A DNA stretch of 64,000 bases from Polynucleobacter asymbioticus QLW-P1DMWA-1 (GCF_000016345.1 NC_009379.1:1054001-1118000); one strand, 5' to 3'; positions 19,365-28,697 are shown, counted from the first letter of the stretch. The notes: a model not told the origin generated them from the letters alone. Translations and numbers: made by a program.

Positions 19365-20146
19365 ATGGCCTGTATCTGACCACCATCAACACGCATGACA
19401 GTGCCAGTAATAAAAGAAGCATTCTGACTAGCCAAGAATGCCGCGGCATCGCCATATTCACGAGGATCTCCGTAACGACCCATCGGAATCTGGCTCAGGC
19501 TCGCCTTAATTACCTCTTCATAGCTGATGCTCTCTCGTTTAGCGCGCGCTTCATCCAGCTGACGCAAGCGATCTGTCGCCACCCTACCAGGCATGATGAC
19601 ATTCACAGTAATTCCATCTGCAGCCACTTCGCTAGAGAGTGTTTTTGACCAAGCTAACAAGGCAGCCCGCAAGGTATTGGAAATTGCTAAGTTCTTAATA
19701 GGAGCGACCGCGCCAGAAGTGGTGCTAGTGATAATGCGGCCCCAGTGACGCTGACGCATACCAGGAATTACTCGATCTGTAATAGCGATTAATGAAAGCA
19801 CCATGTCATTAAAACTTTTTTGCCAAAGTGCAGGATCTTGACCTACCGCTGGTGTAGGTGGAGGGCCGCCAGTATTGTTAATAAGAATATCAATTGGACC
19901 CAATTCATTTTCCACCCTGGTAACCAGGCCATCTATCACCGTAGGGTCTGATAGATCCCAAGATAAAGCCAAAGCCTTTCCACCAGCTGCCTCGATCAAC
20001 TCAACAGATTTCTGCAGACCCTCTGCATTACGCCCTGTTACCGCTACCTTGACACCTTCGCGAGCCAATGAAACTGCCATCGCTTGACCTAAGCCACGAC
20101 TTGAAGCCATTACTAGAGCTACTTTTCCTTGAATTCCTAAATCCAT
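19361..20146 (-). CDS. Short-chain dehydrogenase/reductase with atypical active site (BKR-like)
   Basis: This 261-residue Rossmann protein is of the SDR superfamily. The cofactor motif is altered to ASSRGLGQA (residues 14-22) and the NTGG motif is at 91-94. Ser141 and Ser144 lie in the usual serine region, but where the catalytic Y-x-x-x-K is expected the sequence reads S156-N-T-L-R160. Tyr and Lys thus appear to be replaced by Ser and Arg. This fits the SDR subgroup described as BKR-like with an imperfect catalytic tetrad. It overlaps the permease gene by 4 bases. Its reaction is unknown; it may bind a nucleotide without classical chemistry. Confidence 0.85.
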   Translation of the reverse strand: MDLGIQGKVALVMASSRGLGQAMAVSLAREGVKVAVTGRNAEGLQKSVELIEAAGGKALALSWDLSDPTVIDGLVTRVENELGPIDILINNTGGPPPTPAVGQDPALWQKSFNDMVLSLIAITDRVIPGMRQRHWGRIITSTTSGAVAPIKNLAISNTLRAALLAWSKTLSSEVAADGITVNVIMPGRVATDRLRQLDEARAKRESISYEEVIKASLSQIPMGRYGDPREYGDAAAFLASQNASFITGTVMRVDGGQIQAI

Positions 20147-20193
20147 GTTATTCCCACCTATTTTTATCTTTTTTGTTTTTTGCTATTCACTGC

Positions 20194-21192
20194 TTAATCC
20201 AGCTGTAATTTTTGCTTAGCCACCACTTCTTTATAAACCGTGTACTCCGCTTTAATTTCTTTTGCGAATGCTTCTGGGCCGTTAACATTAATCAAAGAGC
20301 CAGTTTCATCAATGCGCTTTTTAACTGCCGGATCAGTCACCGCCTTTTGCAAAGCTGCGTAATATTTATCAACCACATCTTTTGGCAACCCAGCTGGACC
20401 GAGAAGGCCGTAATACGCCATCCGATTGACTGGGGCTAAACCGACTTCGGTAAAGGTCGGAACATTAGGTAGCTGAGCTAGACGCTTTGGCGCAGCAACC
20501 ACAATCGGCACCAACTTACCATCCTTGATGAATGGCAGAGATGAAGGCAGGTTATCAAAAATCATGGAAACTTGTCCGCCTACCGTATCTGCCAATGCAG
20601 GGCCGGCGCCACGATAAGGAATGTGGACGATATAAACACCAGTCAGGCTTTTAAAAAGCTCTGTTTGCAAGTGGCCAATACCACCTGTACCTGAGCTAGA
20701 GTACGAATACTTTCCAGGATTAGCCTTGAGCACCTCCATAAAGGTCTTGAAATCTTTTGCAGGAAATGATGGGTTTACTGCAATGATGTTTGGCGTAGCT
20801 GCAATATTGCTAATTGCTGTGAAATCAGTGATTGGGTCATAACCAATCTTTGGATTGATCGCAGGATTGGCAGCTGTAGTAGATACAGTGGCCATCCCAA
20901 TGGTGTAACCATCTTTAGGTGCACGCATGACCTCTAAGGCGCCTATGGAGCCGCCCCCACCTGCCTTGTTCTCCACAATGACAGGTTGTCCTAATTGACG
21001 ACCCAAAGCATCCCCAACAGAACGCGCGATGATGTCTGTGCTTCCCCCGGGGGCGAACGGCACAATCAAGCGAATCGGTTTACTGGGAAATCCATCTGCG
21101 TGAGCTATAGAGATGGCCCCAAGCCCAAGCATGAGACAAACAACTAAAGCAGTCTTGGTGAATATCTTGTAGCCCCGCGATTGATTGATCAT
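20194..21192 (-). CDS. Bug-family tripartite tricarboxylate transporter substrate-binding protein
   Basis: This is a 332-residue periplasmic solute-binding protein with a signal peptide (about residues 1-32, ending AHA). The family motif KPIRLIVPFAPGGSTDIIAR is followed by GQPVIVENKAGGGGSIGA and the GYTIGMATVST segment. Bug proteins bind carboxylates or amino-acid-like ligands and are hugely expanded in Burkholderiales. No TctA/TctB membrane genes are nearby, so it is an orphan binding protein. The ligand cannot be told from the sequence. Confidence 0.9.
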   Translation of the reverse strand: MINQSRGYKIFTKTALVVCLMLGLGAISIAHADGFPSKPIRLIVPFAPGGSTDIIARSVGDALGRQLGQPVIVENKAGGGGSIGALEVMRAPKDGYTIGMATVSTTAANPAINPKIGYDPITDFTAISNIAATPNIIAVNPSFPAKDFKTFMEVLKANPGKYSYSSSGTGGIGHLQTELFKSLTGVYIVHIPYRGAGPALADTVGGQVSMIFDNLPSSLPFIKDGKLVPIVVAAPKRLAQLPNVPTFTEVGLAPVNRMAYYGLLGPAGLPKDVVDKYYAALQKAVTDPAVKKRIDETGSLINVNGPEAFAKEIKAEYTVYKEVVAKQKLQLD

Positions 21193-21193
21193 C

Positions 21194-21820
21194 TTACTGT
21201 CCTAAAGGTTTTGGCAGATTGCCGGCATATTTATAAAGTTGCATTTCATATTCTTGGAAGATTTCAGCTAAGGCTTGCTGCTGACCCAGTACCAGTGCTT
21301 CAGGGGTATTGTCTTTAAGTAATATGCGCTTGGTGTATCGATTTGCACCAATCAGGGGGTTTACTTTTGCACCACTAGTTGCGCTTAAGAAAAACTCGAC
21401 GCTAACCACTGCTTCAGGCTTAGATCGATAGTCTCCATAGAACTCCTCAATAGAGGCCTGTAAATAGTAATAAGGAAAGAAGCTATTACTCTGCCCGACA
21501 GTGGCAGAAAAAATATTGGCCTTATTCATCCACTGACGTTCGGCATTCCCAAACATCTCTGCGGGGATAACGGCATAGACGTTATAAAAATCCTTTTCAT
21601 AACGCTGGTCCCCTGTTCGGTAAACCAGAGACTTGCCGTCAAATGGAGGTGCAACTGATACTGAACCAATCTTTAACCAAATATCTGTACGTTCTTGCCT
21701 TGGAGGGCCAGCTCTTTCGGGATTAACCATCCATGCTGCAGGACTCACAGGTGGACGCGTTGGCAAAGTACAGGCAGACAATCCCAGAATAGCGGCGATC
21801 AATAGAATGCGCTTCATCAT
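21194..21820 (-). CDS. ABC-type transport auxiliary lipoprotein (PqiC/LetC-like)
   Basis: This is a 208-residue lipoprotein with lipobox LSAC (Cys17 is the lipidated residue) after a short signal peptide. The mature part matches the pattern of the ABC-type transport auxiliary lipoprotein family (PF03886): WLKIGSVSVAPPFDGKSLVYR, then a YEKDFYNVYAVIPAEMF segment. It overlaps the upstream mlaD-type gene by 4 bases. It probably acts at the outer membrane as the partner of the MCE protein in lipid transport across the envelope. Confidence 0.82.
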   Translation of the reverse strand: MMKRILLIAAILGLSACTLPTRPPVSPAAWMVNPERAGPPRQERTDIWLKIGSVSVAPPFDGKSLVYRTGDQRYEKDFYNVYAVIPAEMFGNAERQWMNKANIFSATVGQSNSFFPYYYLQASIEEFYGDYRSKPEAVVSVEFFLSATSGAKVNPLIGANRYTKRILLKDNTPEALVLGQQQALAEIFQEYEMQLYKYAGNLPKPLGQ

Positions 21821-22746
21821 TTCTGCGCCCCAGTCTGGCCTGTAGCTTGATTCGCTGGTGCAATCTTAGGTGGAGGCTCGCTCCATATCAAACTCGATGG
21901 AGACTGGCTAATAATGCGGCTAAATTCATTTAAATTCTCACTAGCCTGCTTGATGTTATCCATAGTCAAAGTGGTATCGCCTTGAACACTGGTAATTGTT
22001 TGACGCAATGAAGTAGTCGCAGCCACCAATTGATCCATTAACGCTTTCAACTCGCCCTTATCGGTCACGTTATTAACTCTAGTTAAGATGACATTCAATT
22101 CCTTGACGGTCTGAATTACGCCTTGGTTATCTTTACCGTTGCCAGCCATCATGACATTGAGGTTATCCAGTACTAGGTCCATCTTTTTCACGGAGCCATC
22201 AATATTCATTTGGTTAAGCGCGCCAATAAGCTTTTGAATCCCAGCGATAATTTCATCCGTCTGATTGGGTAGCGATGGAATTACGGGGTAATCAGGCTTC
22301 CAGCTATAAGGTAATTGCGGATAATCGTGCGCACTAGATACAAAATCAAACTCCACATAACTGACGCCAGTAATCCCCTGTGATTTGATGCGGGCACGCA
22401 AATTATTTTCAACGAAATCTGCAATCTGCTCTTGACCCACTTTATCGCCATAAATTTGCATCCGCACTAAAACATACTGGCGACGTTGATCAAATGGCAT
22501 ATTTGTTTCATAAATATCGCCAGTCAAAGCAATCTGAGTGACCTGGCCAATCTTGACCCCCCTGAACCGAACTGCCGCACCAGCATCTAAACCTGTTACA
22601 GATTGCTTGAGATACGTTTCTATCGTGAACGATTTTTTAAAGAATTGTCCCGATCCAAAAATCAGAATCACGGCAATCAAGACGCCGATTGCAGCCAGTA
22701 CAAATACGCCTAAGCGAAAATAGTTTGGGTTTGAGTTATTACTCAT
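21817..22746 (-). CDS. MCE-domain (MlaD-like) lipid transport protein
   Basis: This 309-residue protein has one N-terminal membrane anchor (about residues 10-31). It is followed by a single MCE domain (about residues 38-120, with TGLDAGAAVRFRGVKIGQV), which forms hexameric lipid-conducting rings in the periplasm. The C-terminal half is an extended helical region rich in N, T, V and L (about 150-285), longer than in E. coli MlaD. It lies between the ATPase and lipoprotein genes with overlapping start/stop codons, clearly one operon. Confidence 0.88.
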   Translation of the reverse strand: MSNNSNPNYFRLGVFVLAAIGVLIAVILIFGSGQFFKKSFTIETYLKQSVTGLDAGAAVRFRGVKIGQVTQIALTGDIYETNMPFDQRRQYVLVRMQIYGDKVGQEQIADFVENNLRARIKSQGITGVSYVEFDFVSSAHDYPQLPYSWKPDYPVIPSLPNQTDEIIAGIQKLIGALNQMNIDGSVKKMDLVLDNLNVMMAGNGKDNQGVIQTVKELNVILTRVNNVTDKGELKALMDQLVAATTSLRQTITSVQGDTTLTMDNIKQASENLNEFSRIISQSPSSLIWSEPPPKIAPANQATGQTGAQK

Positions 22747-23519
22747 GCCGCGTCCTTGCTCATAATGCGATTGAAAAATTGATGCACTCGAGGATCTTTG
22801 CTGGTATCACGTAACACTTTGGGGTCTCCTTCAGCAATAATGCCTTTAGCTTGCTTGTCCAACATAATGACTTTGTCTGCGATGGCATAGATACTTGCCA
22901 ATTCATGCGACACAATGACAAAGGTAATCCCTAAATTTTTTGATAGATCTATGATGGTGCTATCTAGATCGGCCGAGGTAATCGGGTCAAGACCTGCTGA
23001 AGGCTCATCCAAGAACAATATCTTAGGATCTAAGGCCATCGCGCGTGCAATCGCTGCGCGTTTTTGCATGCCGCCACTAATTTCGCTAGGCATATAAGAC
23101 TCATAAGGCAACAAGCCAACCAGATCAAGCTTACAACGCGCCAATAAATTCATCTGCGTCTGAGTAAGCTGGGTGTACTCCTGCATAAACAAGGTTACGT
23201 TATCCAACAAATTCATCGAACCAAATAAAGCACCCTGCTGATACATGACACCAAAACTCGTCATAATTTTTTGGCGTGCGGGGCCTTGAGCGGTGGTGAT
23301 GTTTTGACCTTCTATGAGCACATCACCCGACAAAGGTTGATACAAACCAAATAAATTCTTCAAAAGGCTAGATTTACCGCAACCTGAGCCACCCAAGATG
23401 ACAAAGATTTCACCATTATTAACAGTGAAATTGAGGTTTTGCATTAAGACGTTAGATCCATAGCCAACTGTCAGGTTTTGGACGTCAATCGCGCAGGTGG
23501 TGTTATTCACTTCACTCAT
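22743..23519 (-). CDS. ABC transporter ATP-binding protein (MlaF-like)
   Basis: This 258-residue ATPase energises the MCE transport system. Walker A is GGSGCGKSS (about residues 43-51). The signature ISGGMQKRAAIARAMA is followed by Walker B ILFLDEPSAGLDP and the H-loop VSHE. The whole matches the MlaF/Ttg2A subgroup. The gene sits between mlaE-type and mlaD-type genes with start/stop overlaps. It is expected to act on the inner side of the cytoplasmic membrane. Confidence 0.9.
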   Translation of the reverse strand: MSEVNNTTCAIDVQNLTVGYGSNVLMQNLNFTVNNGEIFVILGGSGCGKSSLLKNLFGLYQPLSGDVLIEGQNITTAQGPARQKIMTSFGVMYQQGALFGSMNLLDNVTLFMQEYTQLTQTQMNLLARCKLDLVGLLPYESYMPSEISGGMQKRAAIARAMALDPKILFLDEPSAGLDPITSADLDSTIIDLSKNLGITFVIVSHELASIYAIADKVIMLDKQAKGIIAEGDPKVLRDTSKDPRVHQFFNRIMSKDAA

Positions 23520-24700
23520 TAGAAGCCCGTCTTATAAGAAATGAAAGCGAATATTCCGTCAACAATCACGATCATCACGATGCTGCTAACCACGGCACGA
23601 GTTGCAGAAATACCAACTGCTGCTGCCCCGTTTCCAGTTTGCATACCCCGCAGACAGCCTACCGCTGAAACAACTACACCAAATAAGGTGGCCTTAATTA
23701 ATCCCGACGTGACATCTTCAACATCGACTGCGGAGAGCATGCCGTTATAAAAATTAATGAAAGGGATTCCATAAATCAACATAGTGAGCATGGATGCAAA
23801 GATACTGACGATGTCGGCAAATAACGTTAGGATCGGGGCAACCAAAATACCAGCCAGAACACGGGGTACCACCAAGAATCGCATTGGACTTAAGCCGCCC
23901 GAAACCAAGGCATCAACCTCGCTATTGACGGTCATGGTTCCAATCTCAGCAGCAAATGCTGCTGATGATCGGCCGGCTAGCAAAATAGCAGTAATCAAAG
24001 GCCCCATCTCACGTACGATGCCGAGTGCAGCTAGCGGGCCAACAAATGACACGGCGCCAAACTGCTTCATCCCGATAGCAGCTTGAAATGAAAGAATTAC
24101 GCCAATTAAGAAGGCAACCAACCCAATAATTGGCAAAGCATTAATACCAGCTTCTACAGCTGCATTAACAAAGTCACCCCAGCGAACATGCTTTAAATTT
24201 CGAACAGACCACACAAGGTCTGAGCCAAGATGACCTAGAAAGGTAATTAAACCTTTGCTATCTTTTATTAAATTTGCAGTACCCATTCCTATATTGGTCA
24301 CAAAACCTCTTTGTGGCTTCGCTACAGGGGCTGGAAATAAATTTGAGATGGGATCAAATTCTTTTAACAGTGGCTGATAGCGCTCAGCTAAGCCTATCAA
24401 TTCGAAATTACCACCGGCGACAGTTTGTGCTTCTTGCAATGCAATGATGAAAGCGATTCCAGCACCATCAAGTGTTTCGACTTTGGTGACATCACAAGTA
24501 AGGGATTTAGCAGCACTATTAACCGTAGAGCTTGAATGTAGCCATGCATCCTGGGCTGCACGCACTTGCGTCCATACACCACCCAGCGTATACACATTTA
24601 CAACACCATTTAACGTGACATTTGCATGCGTGTCATCCACCTTGCCCCAGGCAGCAATTGATGCCTCAGAATTAGTGGAAATGGTGTCAGAATTACTCAT
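23519..24700 (-). CDS. STAS-fused MlaE-type ABC permease
   Basis: This 393-residue permease combines an N-terminal STAS-like domain (about residues 15-115, with LDGAGIAFIIAL) with a MlaE permease domain (about 150-390). The permease domain shows LIGVILSFQAAIGMKQFGA and LITAILLAGRSSAAFAAEIGTM motifs. In classical Mla systems the STAS protein MlaB is separate, so this is the fused form. It leads the operon mlaE-mlaF-mlaD-lipoprotein. Lipid substrate and direction cannot be told from the sequence. Confidence 0.9.
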   Translation of the reverse strand: MSNSDTISTNSEASIAAWGKVDDTHANVTLNGVVNVYTLGGVWTQVRAAQDAWLHSSSTVNSAAKSLTCDVTKVETLDGAGIAFIIALQEAQTVAGGNFELIGLAERYQPLLKEFDPISNLFPAPVAKPQRGFVTNIGMGTANLIKDSKGLITFLGHLGSDLVWSVRNLKHVRWGDFVNAAVEAGINALPIIGLVAFLIGVILSFQAAIGMKQFGAVSFVGPLAALGIVREMGPLITAILLAGRSSAAFAAEIGTMTVNSEVDALVSGGLSPMRFLVVPRVLAGILVAPILTLFADIVSIFASMLTMLIYGIPFINFYNGMLSAVDVEDVTSGLIKATLFGVVVSAVGCLRGMQTGNGAAAVGISATRAVVSSIVMIVIVDGIFAFISYKTGF

Positions 24701-24740
24701 AGGGCAACTATAAGGGATCTCTGTAGGGGCCGATGGAATT

Positions 24741-24778
24741 GCTAAAAGTAAAAAGGGCCCAGTTTTTCAACTAGGCCC
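24741..24778 (-). terminator. Intrinsic terminator downstream of tRNA-Arg
   Basis: On the minus strand a 10-base stem (GGGCCTAGTT with AACTGGGCCC, one G-T pair) with loop GAAA is followed by TTTTTACTTTT. It lies directly after the tRNA-Arg 3' end and before the mlaE-type gene. It thus separates the tRNA from the lipid transport operon. Confidence 0.85.
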
Positions 24779-24787
24779 CATATGAGT

Positions 24788-24864
24788 TGGTGCGGCTGGC
24801 AGGAATTGAACCCACGACCCCTTGGTTCGTAGCCAAGTACTCTATCCAGCTGAGCTACAGCCGC
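24788..24864 (-). tRNA. tRNA-Arg (anticodon ACG)
   Basis: This is a 77-base tRNA with acceptor stem GCGGCTG/CAGCCGC and an encoded ACCA end. The anticodon stem CTTGG/CCAAG encloses loop CTACGAA, giving anticodon ACG (A34 normally edited to inosine by TadA). The TTCAATTC T-loop is standard. A reading frame crossing it on the opposite strand is spurious. Confidence 0.96.
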
Positions 24865-24882
24865 AACAGCCATAATTATGCC

Positions 24883-25383
24883 ATGGAAGAGAAGAACTAC
24901 ATCACACCCGTTGGTCACGAGCGCATCAAAACCGAGCTCTTACAGCTCTTAAACCTTGATAGACCGGAGGTTGTCAAGGTTGTCCACTGGGCTGCCTCTA
25001 ATGGAGATCGCTCTGAAAATGGGGACTATATTTATGGAAAAAAGCGCTTACGGGAGATAGATCGCCGAATTCGCTTTCTGAATCAACGCCTGGAATTTGC
25101 TGTGGTGGTCGATAATTCAGCCCGAAAATCGGGGGATCAAGATGCTGAACAGATCTTTTTTGGAGCTACGGTGACCTATTCCCCACTAAAGGGAGCCGAT
25201 GCTGGCAAGGAAATTACCATCACGATTGTTGGTGTTGATGAAGTCGATTTAGAAAAAAATCATGTCAGCTGGGTTTCCCCCATCGCCAAAGCCCTGATCA
25301 AGGCAAGATTGGGTGATTGCGTCAAGATTCAAACGCCGACTGGACCTACGGAAATAGAGATATTAGAGGTTCAATACCTCTAA
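24883..25383 (+). CDS. greB: Transcription elongation factor GreB
   Basis: This 166-residue factor stimulates transcript cleavage by backtracked RNA polymerase. The N-terminal coiled coil (about residues 1-75) bears the acidic tip NGDRSENGDYIYGKKRLREIDRR typical of GreB. The C-terminal FKBP-like domain (about 90-160) begins IFFGATVTYSP. An open frame runs upstream through the tRNA-Arg antisense strand, but the ATG at 24883 (MEEKNYITPVG) gives the family N terminus. GreB rather than GreA is favoured by the HWAASNGDRSENGDYIYGKKRLRE type segment. It is convergent with spoT. Confidence 0.92.
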   Translation: MEEKNYITPVGHERIKTELLQLLNLDRPEVVKVVHWAASNGDRSENGDYIYGKKRLREIDRRIRFLNQRLEFAVVVDNSARKSGDQDAEQIFFGATVTYSPLKGADAGKEITITIVGVDEVDLEKNHVSWVSPIAKALIKARLGDCVKIQTPTGPTEIEILEVQYL

Positions 25384-25395
25384 ATGAGGTTGCTA

Positions 25396-27795
25396 TTAAC
25401 CGGCCCTAGTTCGCGTCACACGCATCACATCTGGATTGGTGCGTAAGCTCCGCATCACTTTAGAGAGATGTAGACGGTCATAGACCTGAATCGTAAAACG
25501 AATCGTCACAGAATCTTCTTTAAATCGATCTTCCATCGAAACATTCATGATGTTGGAGTCTGCAGATGTGACGCTACTAGCAACTCGCGCCAATACGCCC
25601 TTACCTTGACGCGTATCAATTGCAAGATCAACTTCAAATTCTCGATTAAGTTCTTTGCCCCACTCCACCTCCACCCATTTATCGCTATCTTTCGATAGCA
25701 TGCGAAGTGCTGTAGGGCAATCATTAGCGTGAACCTGAAGTCCCTCACCTTTACCGAGATAACCAATAATGTTGTCACCTGGAATAGGATGGCAGCAGGA
25801 TTGGAAGCTAATGGAATTTCCTTCGCGCCCATCTACTAAGATCGCTTGGCGCTGATGGTGGTGACCTTCCTGCTGAGGAGCAACCCAATCCCCAGTGCCA
25901 AGACGCATTTGTTCGCCGCCATCCTCATCATCTACCAAGATTTTGAGGCGAATAGCCAACTCTTGAGGAGATCTACGACCCAAGGCGATATTGACGCAGG
26001 CTTCCTCGCGGGTTTTATCACCCGTCCAGTGCATGAGCTTTTCCCAAATTTCTGGGGTCAGCAATGCAGCATCTACCCCTTGTTGGCGCAAAGCATTGGC
26101 CAATAAGCGTTCGCCTAATTGGAGCGACTCTGAGTAGTGCTTTGTTTTTAGTGAGTGCCGAATGGAGGCGCGGGCTTTACCAGTTCGCACAAATGCCAGC
26201 CAACCTGGGTTGGGTTGAGAATTTGCAGAGGTAATCACTTCAATAATGTCGCCGTTCTTTAACTCACTACGCAAAGGTAACTGCAAGCCATTAATTTTTA
26301 CGGCCACACAGGTATTACCCAAATCACTGTGAATGGAATAAGCAAAATCAAGTGCAGTGGCGCCTCGTGGCAAAGCTCTAATCTGGCCTGCTGGGGTGAA
26401 TACATAAACAGCATCTGGAAATAAATCAATCTTGACGTGCTCTAAGAACTCTTGAGAGTCTCCACTGGTGTCTTGAATATCAATTAAGGATTGCAACCAT
26501 TGATGTGCACGGTTTTGAACCTCGCTCATATCTGGAGAGCCGTCCTTATAGGCCCAGTGAGCCGCTACACCCGCCTCGGCAATCGCATGCATATCAGTAG
26601 TGCGAATCTGAAATTCCACAGGCACACCAGAGGGGCCTAATAAAGTAGTGTGTAAAGACTGGTAGCCATTCAACTTGGGAATGGCAATGTAATCTTTAAA
26701 TTTACCTGGCATCGGCTTGTAGAGAGAATGCAGAATTCCTAGAGCCCGATAGCACTCATCAATACTGCCTACCGTAACGCGAAACGCGTATACATCCAAC
26801 ACTTGAGAAAAACTCAAATGTTTGGCACGCATTTTGTTGTAAATACTAAACAGCGTTTTTTCACGGCCGCGCAGATCTACATCAAGATTCGCTTTTGCAA
26901 ATGCCATACGAGATGCTTGCAAAATCTTTTCAATCATCTCCTTGCGATTACCCCGCGCCCGCTTAACCGCACCCTCAATTACTCGGAAACGCATCGGCAT
27001 TGAGTAGCGGAAGCTAAGGTCTTGCAAATCTCGGTAAATAATATTCAGACCCAGGCGGTGTGCAATGGGTGCGTAAATCTCAATGGTTTCAGCGGCGACT
27101 CTACGGCGCTTTTCAATCGGCACCGCATCTAAGGTGCGCATATTGTGTGTACGATCAGCGAGCTTTACCAATATCACCCGTACATCTCGTGCCATCGCCA
27201 TAAACATTTTGCGAAAGCTTTCTGCTTGCGCCTCAGCATGACTCTGAAACTCTAATTTATCGAGCTTAGTGAGCCCTTCTACCAGTTCAGCAACCTTGTT
27301 ACCAAACTTTTCAACAAGATCGGCTTTAGTGCAGCCTGTATCTTCAATCACATCATGTAATAAGGCAGCCATGATGGAGGGTGCATCTAGGCGCCATGTG
27401 GCACAGAGCTCAGCAACGGCAACTGGGTGAGTGATGTAAGGCTCGCCACTATGGCGATATTGGCCTAAATGCGCAGCATCTGAAAATTGAAATGCTTTTT
27501 TGATCTGAACAACTTCTTCAGGCTTGAGGTAAGTTAACTTAGATAAAAGCCCCTCAATCGAAACGACTTGATGCTTTAAAGGGAGAGTTGGGCTTGATGT
27601 AGGCCCAAATAAATGGCGACTCGATTGCGCTAATAAGTCGGCAATGATCGATTTTTTACCACTTAACTTATTGATGGTGACGGGAGTGTCTGACTGAGAA
27701 TCCAGCAGATCGGTTTGCACCTTATTGAAGGCCTCTTTGGACGAGGCCCCTCCTACTAATTCCGATGTCTTGGTCGCACTAAATGGGAGCTCCAC
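25396..27795 (-). CDS. spoT: Bifunctional (p)ppGpp synthetase/hydrolase
   Basis: This 799-residue enzyme is the stringent-response alarmone regulator. The HD hydrolase domain (about residues 110-260) has an intact HDVIEDT motif and ADRTHNMRTLDAV, so hydrolase activity is expected, unlike RelA. The synthetase domain (about 300-460) has RGREKTLFSIYNKM and YRALGILHSLYKPMPGKFKDYIA. TGS (VYVFTPAGQIRALP), helical and C-terminal ACT domains follow. The start is GTG with AGGAG 7 bases upstream, 15 bases after rpoZ. The gmk-rpoZ-spoT order is as in E. coli. An unusual N-terminal extension of about 75 residues precedes the HD domain. Confidence 0.95.
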   Translation of the reverse strand: MELPFSATKTSELVGGASSKEAFNKVQTDLLDSQSDTPVTINKLSGKKSIIADLLAQSSRHLFGPTSSPTLPLKHQVVSIEGLLSKLTYLKPEEVVQIKKAFQFSDAAHLGQYRHSGEPYITHPVAVAELCATWRLDAPSIMAALLHDVIEDTGCTKADLVEKFGNKVAELVEGLTKLDKLEFQSHAEAQAESFRKMFMAMARDVRVILVKLADRTHNMRTLDAVPIEKRRRVAAETIEIYAPIAHRLGLNIIYRDLQDLSFRYSMPMRFRVIEGAVKRARGNRKEMIEKILQASRMAFAKANLDVDLRGREKTLFSIYNKMRAKHLSFSQVLDVYAFRVTVGSIDECYRALGILHSLYKPMPGKFKDYIAIPKLNGYQSLHTTLLGPSGVPVEFQIRTTDMHAIAEAGVAAHWAYKDGSPDMSEVQNRAHQWLQSLIDIQDTSGDSQEFLEHVKIDLFPDAVYVFTPAGQIRALPRGATALDFAYSIHSDLGNTCVAVKINGLQLPLRSELKNGDIIEVITSANSQPNPGWLAFVRTGKARASIRHSLKTKHYSESLQLGERLLANALRQQGVDAALLTPEIWEKLMHWTGDKTREEACVNIALGRRSPQELAIRLKILVDDEDGGEQMRLGTGDWVAPQQEGHHHQRQAILVDGREGNSISFQSCCHPIPGDNIIGYLGKGEGLQVHANDCPTALRMLSKDSDKWVEVEWGKELNREFEVDLAIDTRQGKGVLARVASSVTSADSNIMNVSMEDRFKEDSVTIRFTIQVYDRLHLSKVMRSLRTNPDVMRVTRTRAG

Positions 27796-27810
27796 ACCGG
27801 AACTCCTCTA

Positions 27811-28014
27811 TTACAAAGGTACTTTGGTCAACATGTCACGGTCGGTTACACCAGCTGCCACTTCACGCAAAGCAACAACAGTGGCTTTATCTCTGGACTC
27901 AACACGTGGCGAATGACCTTGAACCAATTGGCGAGCACGATAAGTCGCAGCCAATACAAGTTCAAAACGATTAGGAATAGTTTTAAGGCAATCTTCTACA
28001 GTAATACGGGCCAT
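27811..28014 (-). CDS. rpoZ: RNA polymerase omega subunit
   Basis: This 67-residue protein is the small subunit that wraps the beta' C terminus and forms part of a ppGpp binding site. The N terminus [20 protein letters not shown] and the RARQL segment are diagnostic. It sits between gmk and spoT, linking polymerase assembly and ppGpp metabolism as in many proteobacteria. The length matches betaproteobacterial omega. Confidence 0.96.
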   Translation of the reverse strand: MARITVEDCLKTIPNRFELVLAATYRARQLVQGHSPRVESRDKATVVALREVAAGVTDRDMLTKVPL

Positions 28015-28058
28015 GCTGGACTCACTTAATTTAGCTTCAATACCTATAGGATAACTGA

Positions 28059-28697
28059 TTAGACCCCGAGGCGCTTCAAAAGCGCTGGATTACGGGCCAT
28101 GCTGGGGCCTGAGCGAAGGCGACTAGAAGCCAGAATGTGCTTTAAATCTGCTAAAGCCTGCTCAAAAGAATCATTAACTACGATGTAATCAGCTTCGTGG
28201 GCATGTGTTAACTCCACATGGGCAGCTGCAAGCCGCCTTTGAATGGTGGCTTCATCATCCTGCCCCCGCTTGCGCAGGCGCTCTTCTAGGGCCTCAATCG
28301 AGGGAGGAAAAATAAAAATCCATTGAACTGAAGGAATGAGTTTACGAATCTGTTGAGCACCTTGCCAATCAATTTCTAAAATGACGTCGCTGCCTGACTG
28401 CATTTGAGATTCAATCCAGGGCTTGGAGGTGCCATAAAAATGTCCATGAACTTCTGCCCATTCTAAGAAATGACCCTGATCGCGTTCTTGGGCAAATTCA
28501 TCTTGCGCAACAAAACGATAATCTTTTCCATCCATTTCACCTGGTCTAGGCGCTCGGGTTGTTGTTGAAAGAGATAATTTCAGGCCTGCATCTTCTTTTA
28601 GTAAAGCATTTACCAAGGAGGATTTACCTGCTCCCGAAGGAGCCACAATCATCAACATGCTGCCTTGATAAGAGGAAGTGGAGTTTGAACCGTTCAT
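28059..28697 (-). CDS. gmk: Guanylate kinase
   Basis: This 212-residue kinase phosphorylates GMP to GDP. The P-loop is [14 protein letters not shown] (about residues 19-32). The GMP-binding segment includes [20 protein letters not shown] and the GTSKPWIE stretch. It lies 44 bases before rpoZ and 16 bases after yicC, all minus strand. Confidence 0.96.
   Translation of the reverse strand: MNGSNSTSSYQGSMLMIVAPSGAGKSSLVNALLKEDAGLKLSLSTTTRAPRPGEMDGKDYRFVAQDEFAQERDQGHFLEWAEVHGHFYGTSKPWIESQMQSGSDVILEIDWQGAQQIRKLIPSVQWIFIFPPSIEALEERLRKRGQDDEATIQRRLAAAHVELTHAHEADYIVVNDSFEQALADLKHILASSRLRSGPSMARNPALLKRLGV

Noticed and set aside
24787..24882. Coding start upstream of greB giving an N terminus like MVRLAGIEPTTPWFVAK
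   Set aside because: This is the translated antisense strand of tRNA-Arg, a well-known annotation artefact. GreB starts normally at 24883.
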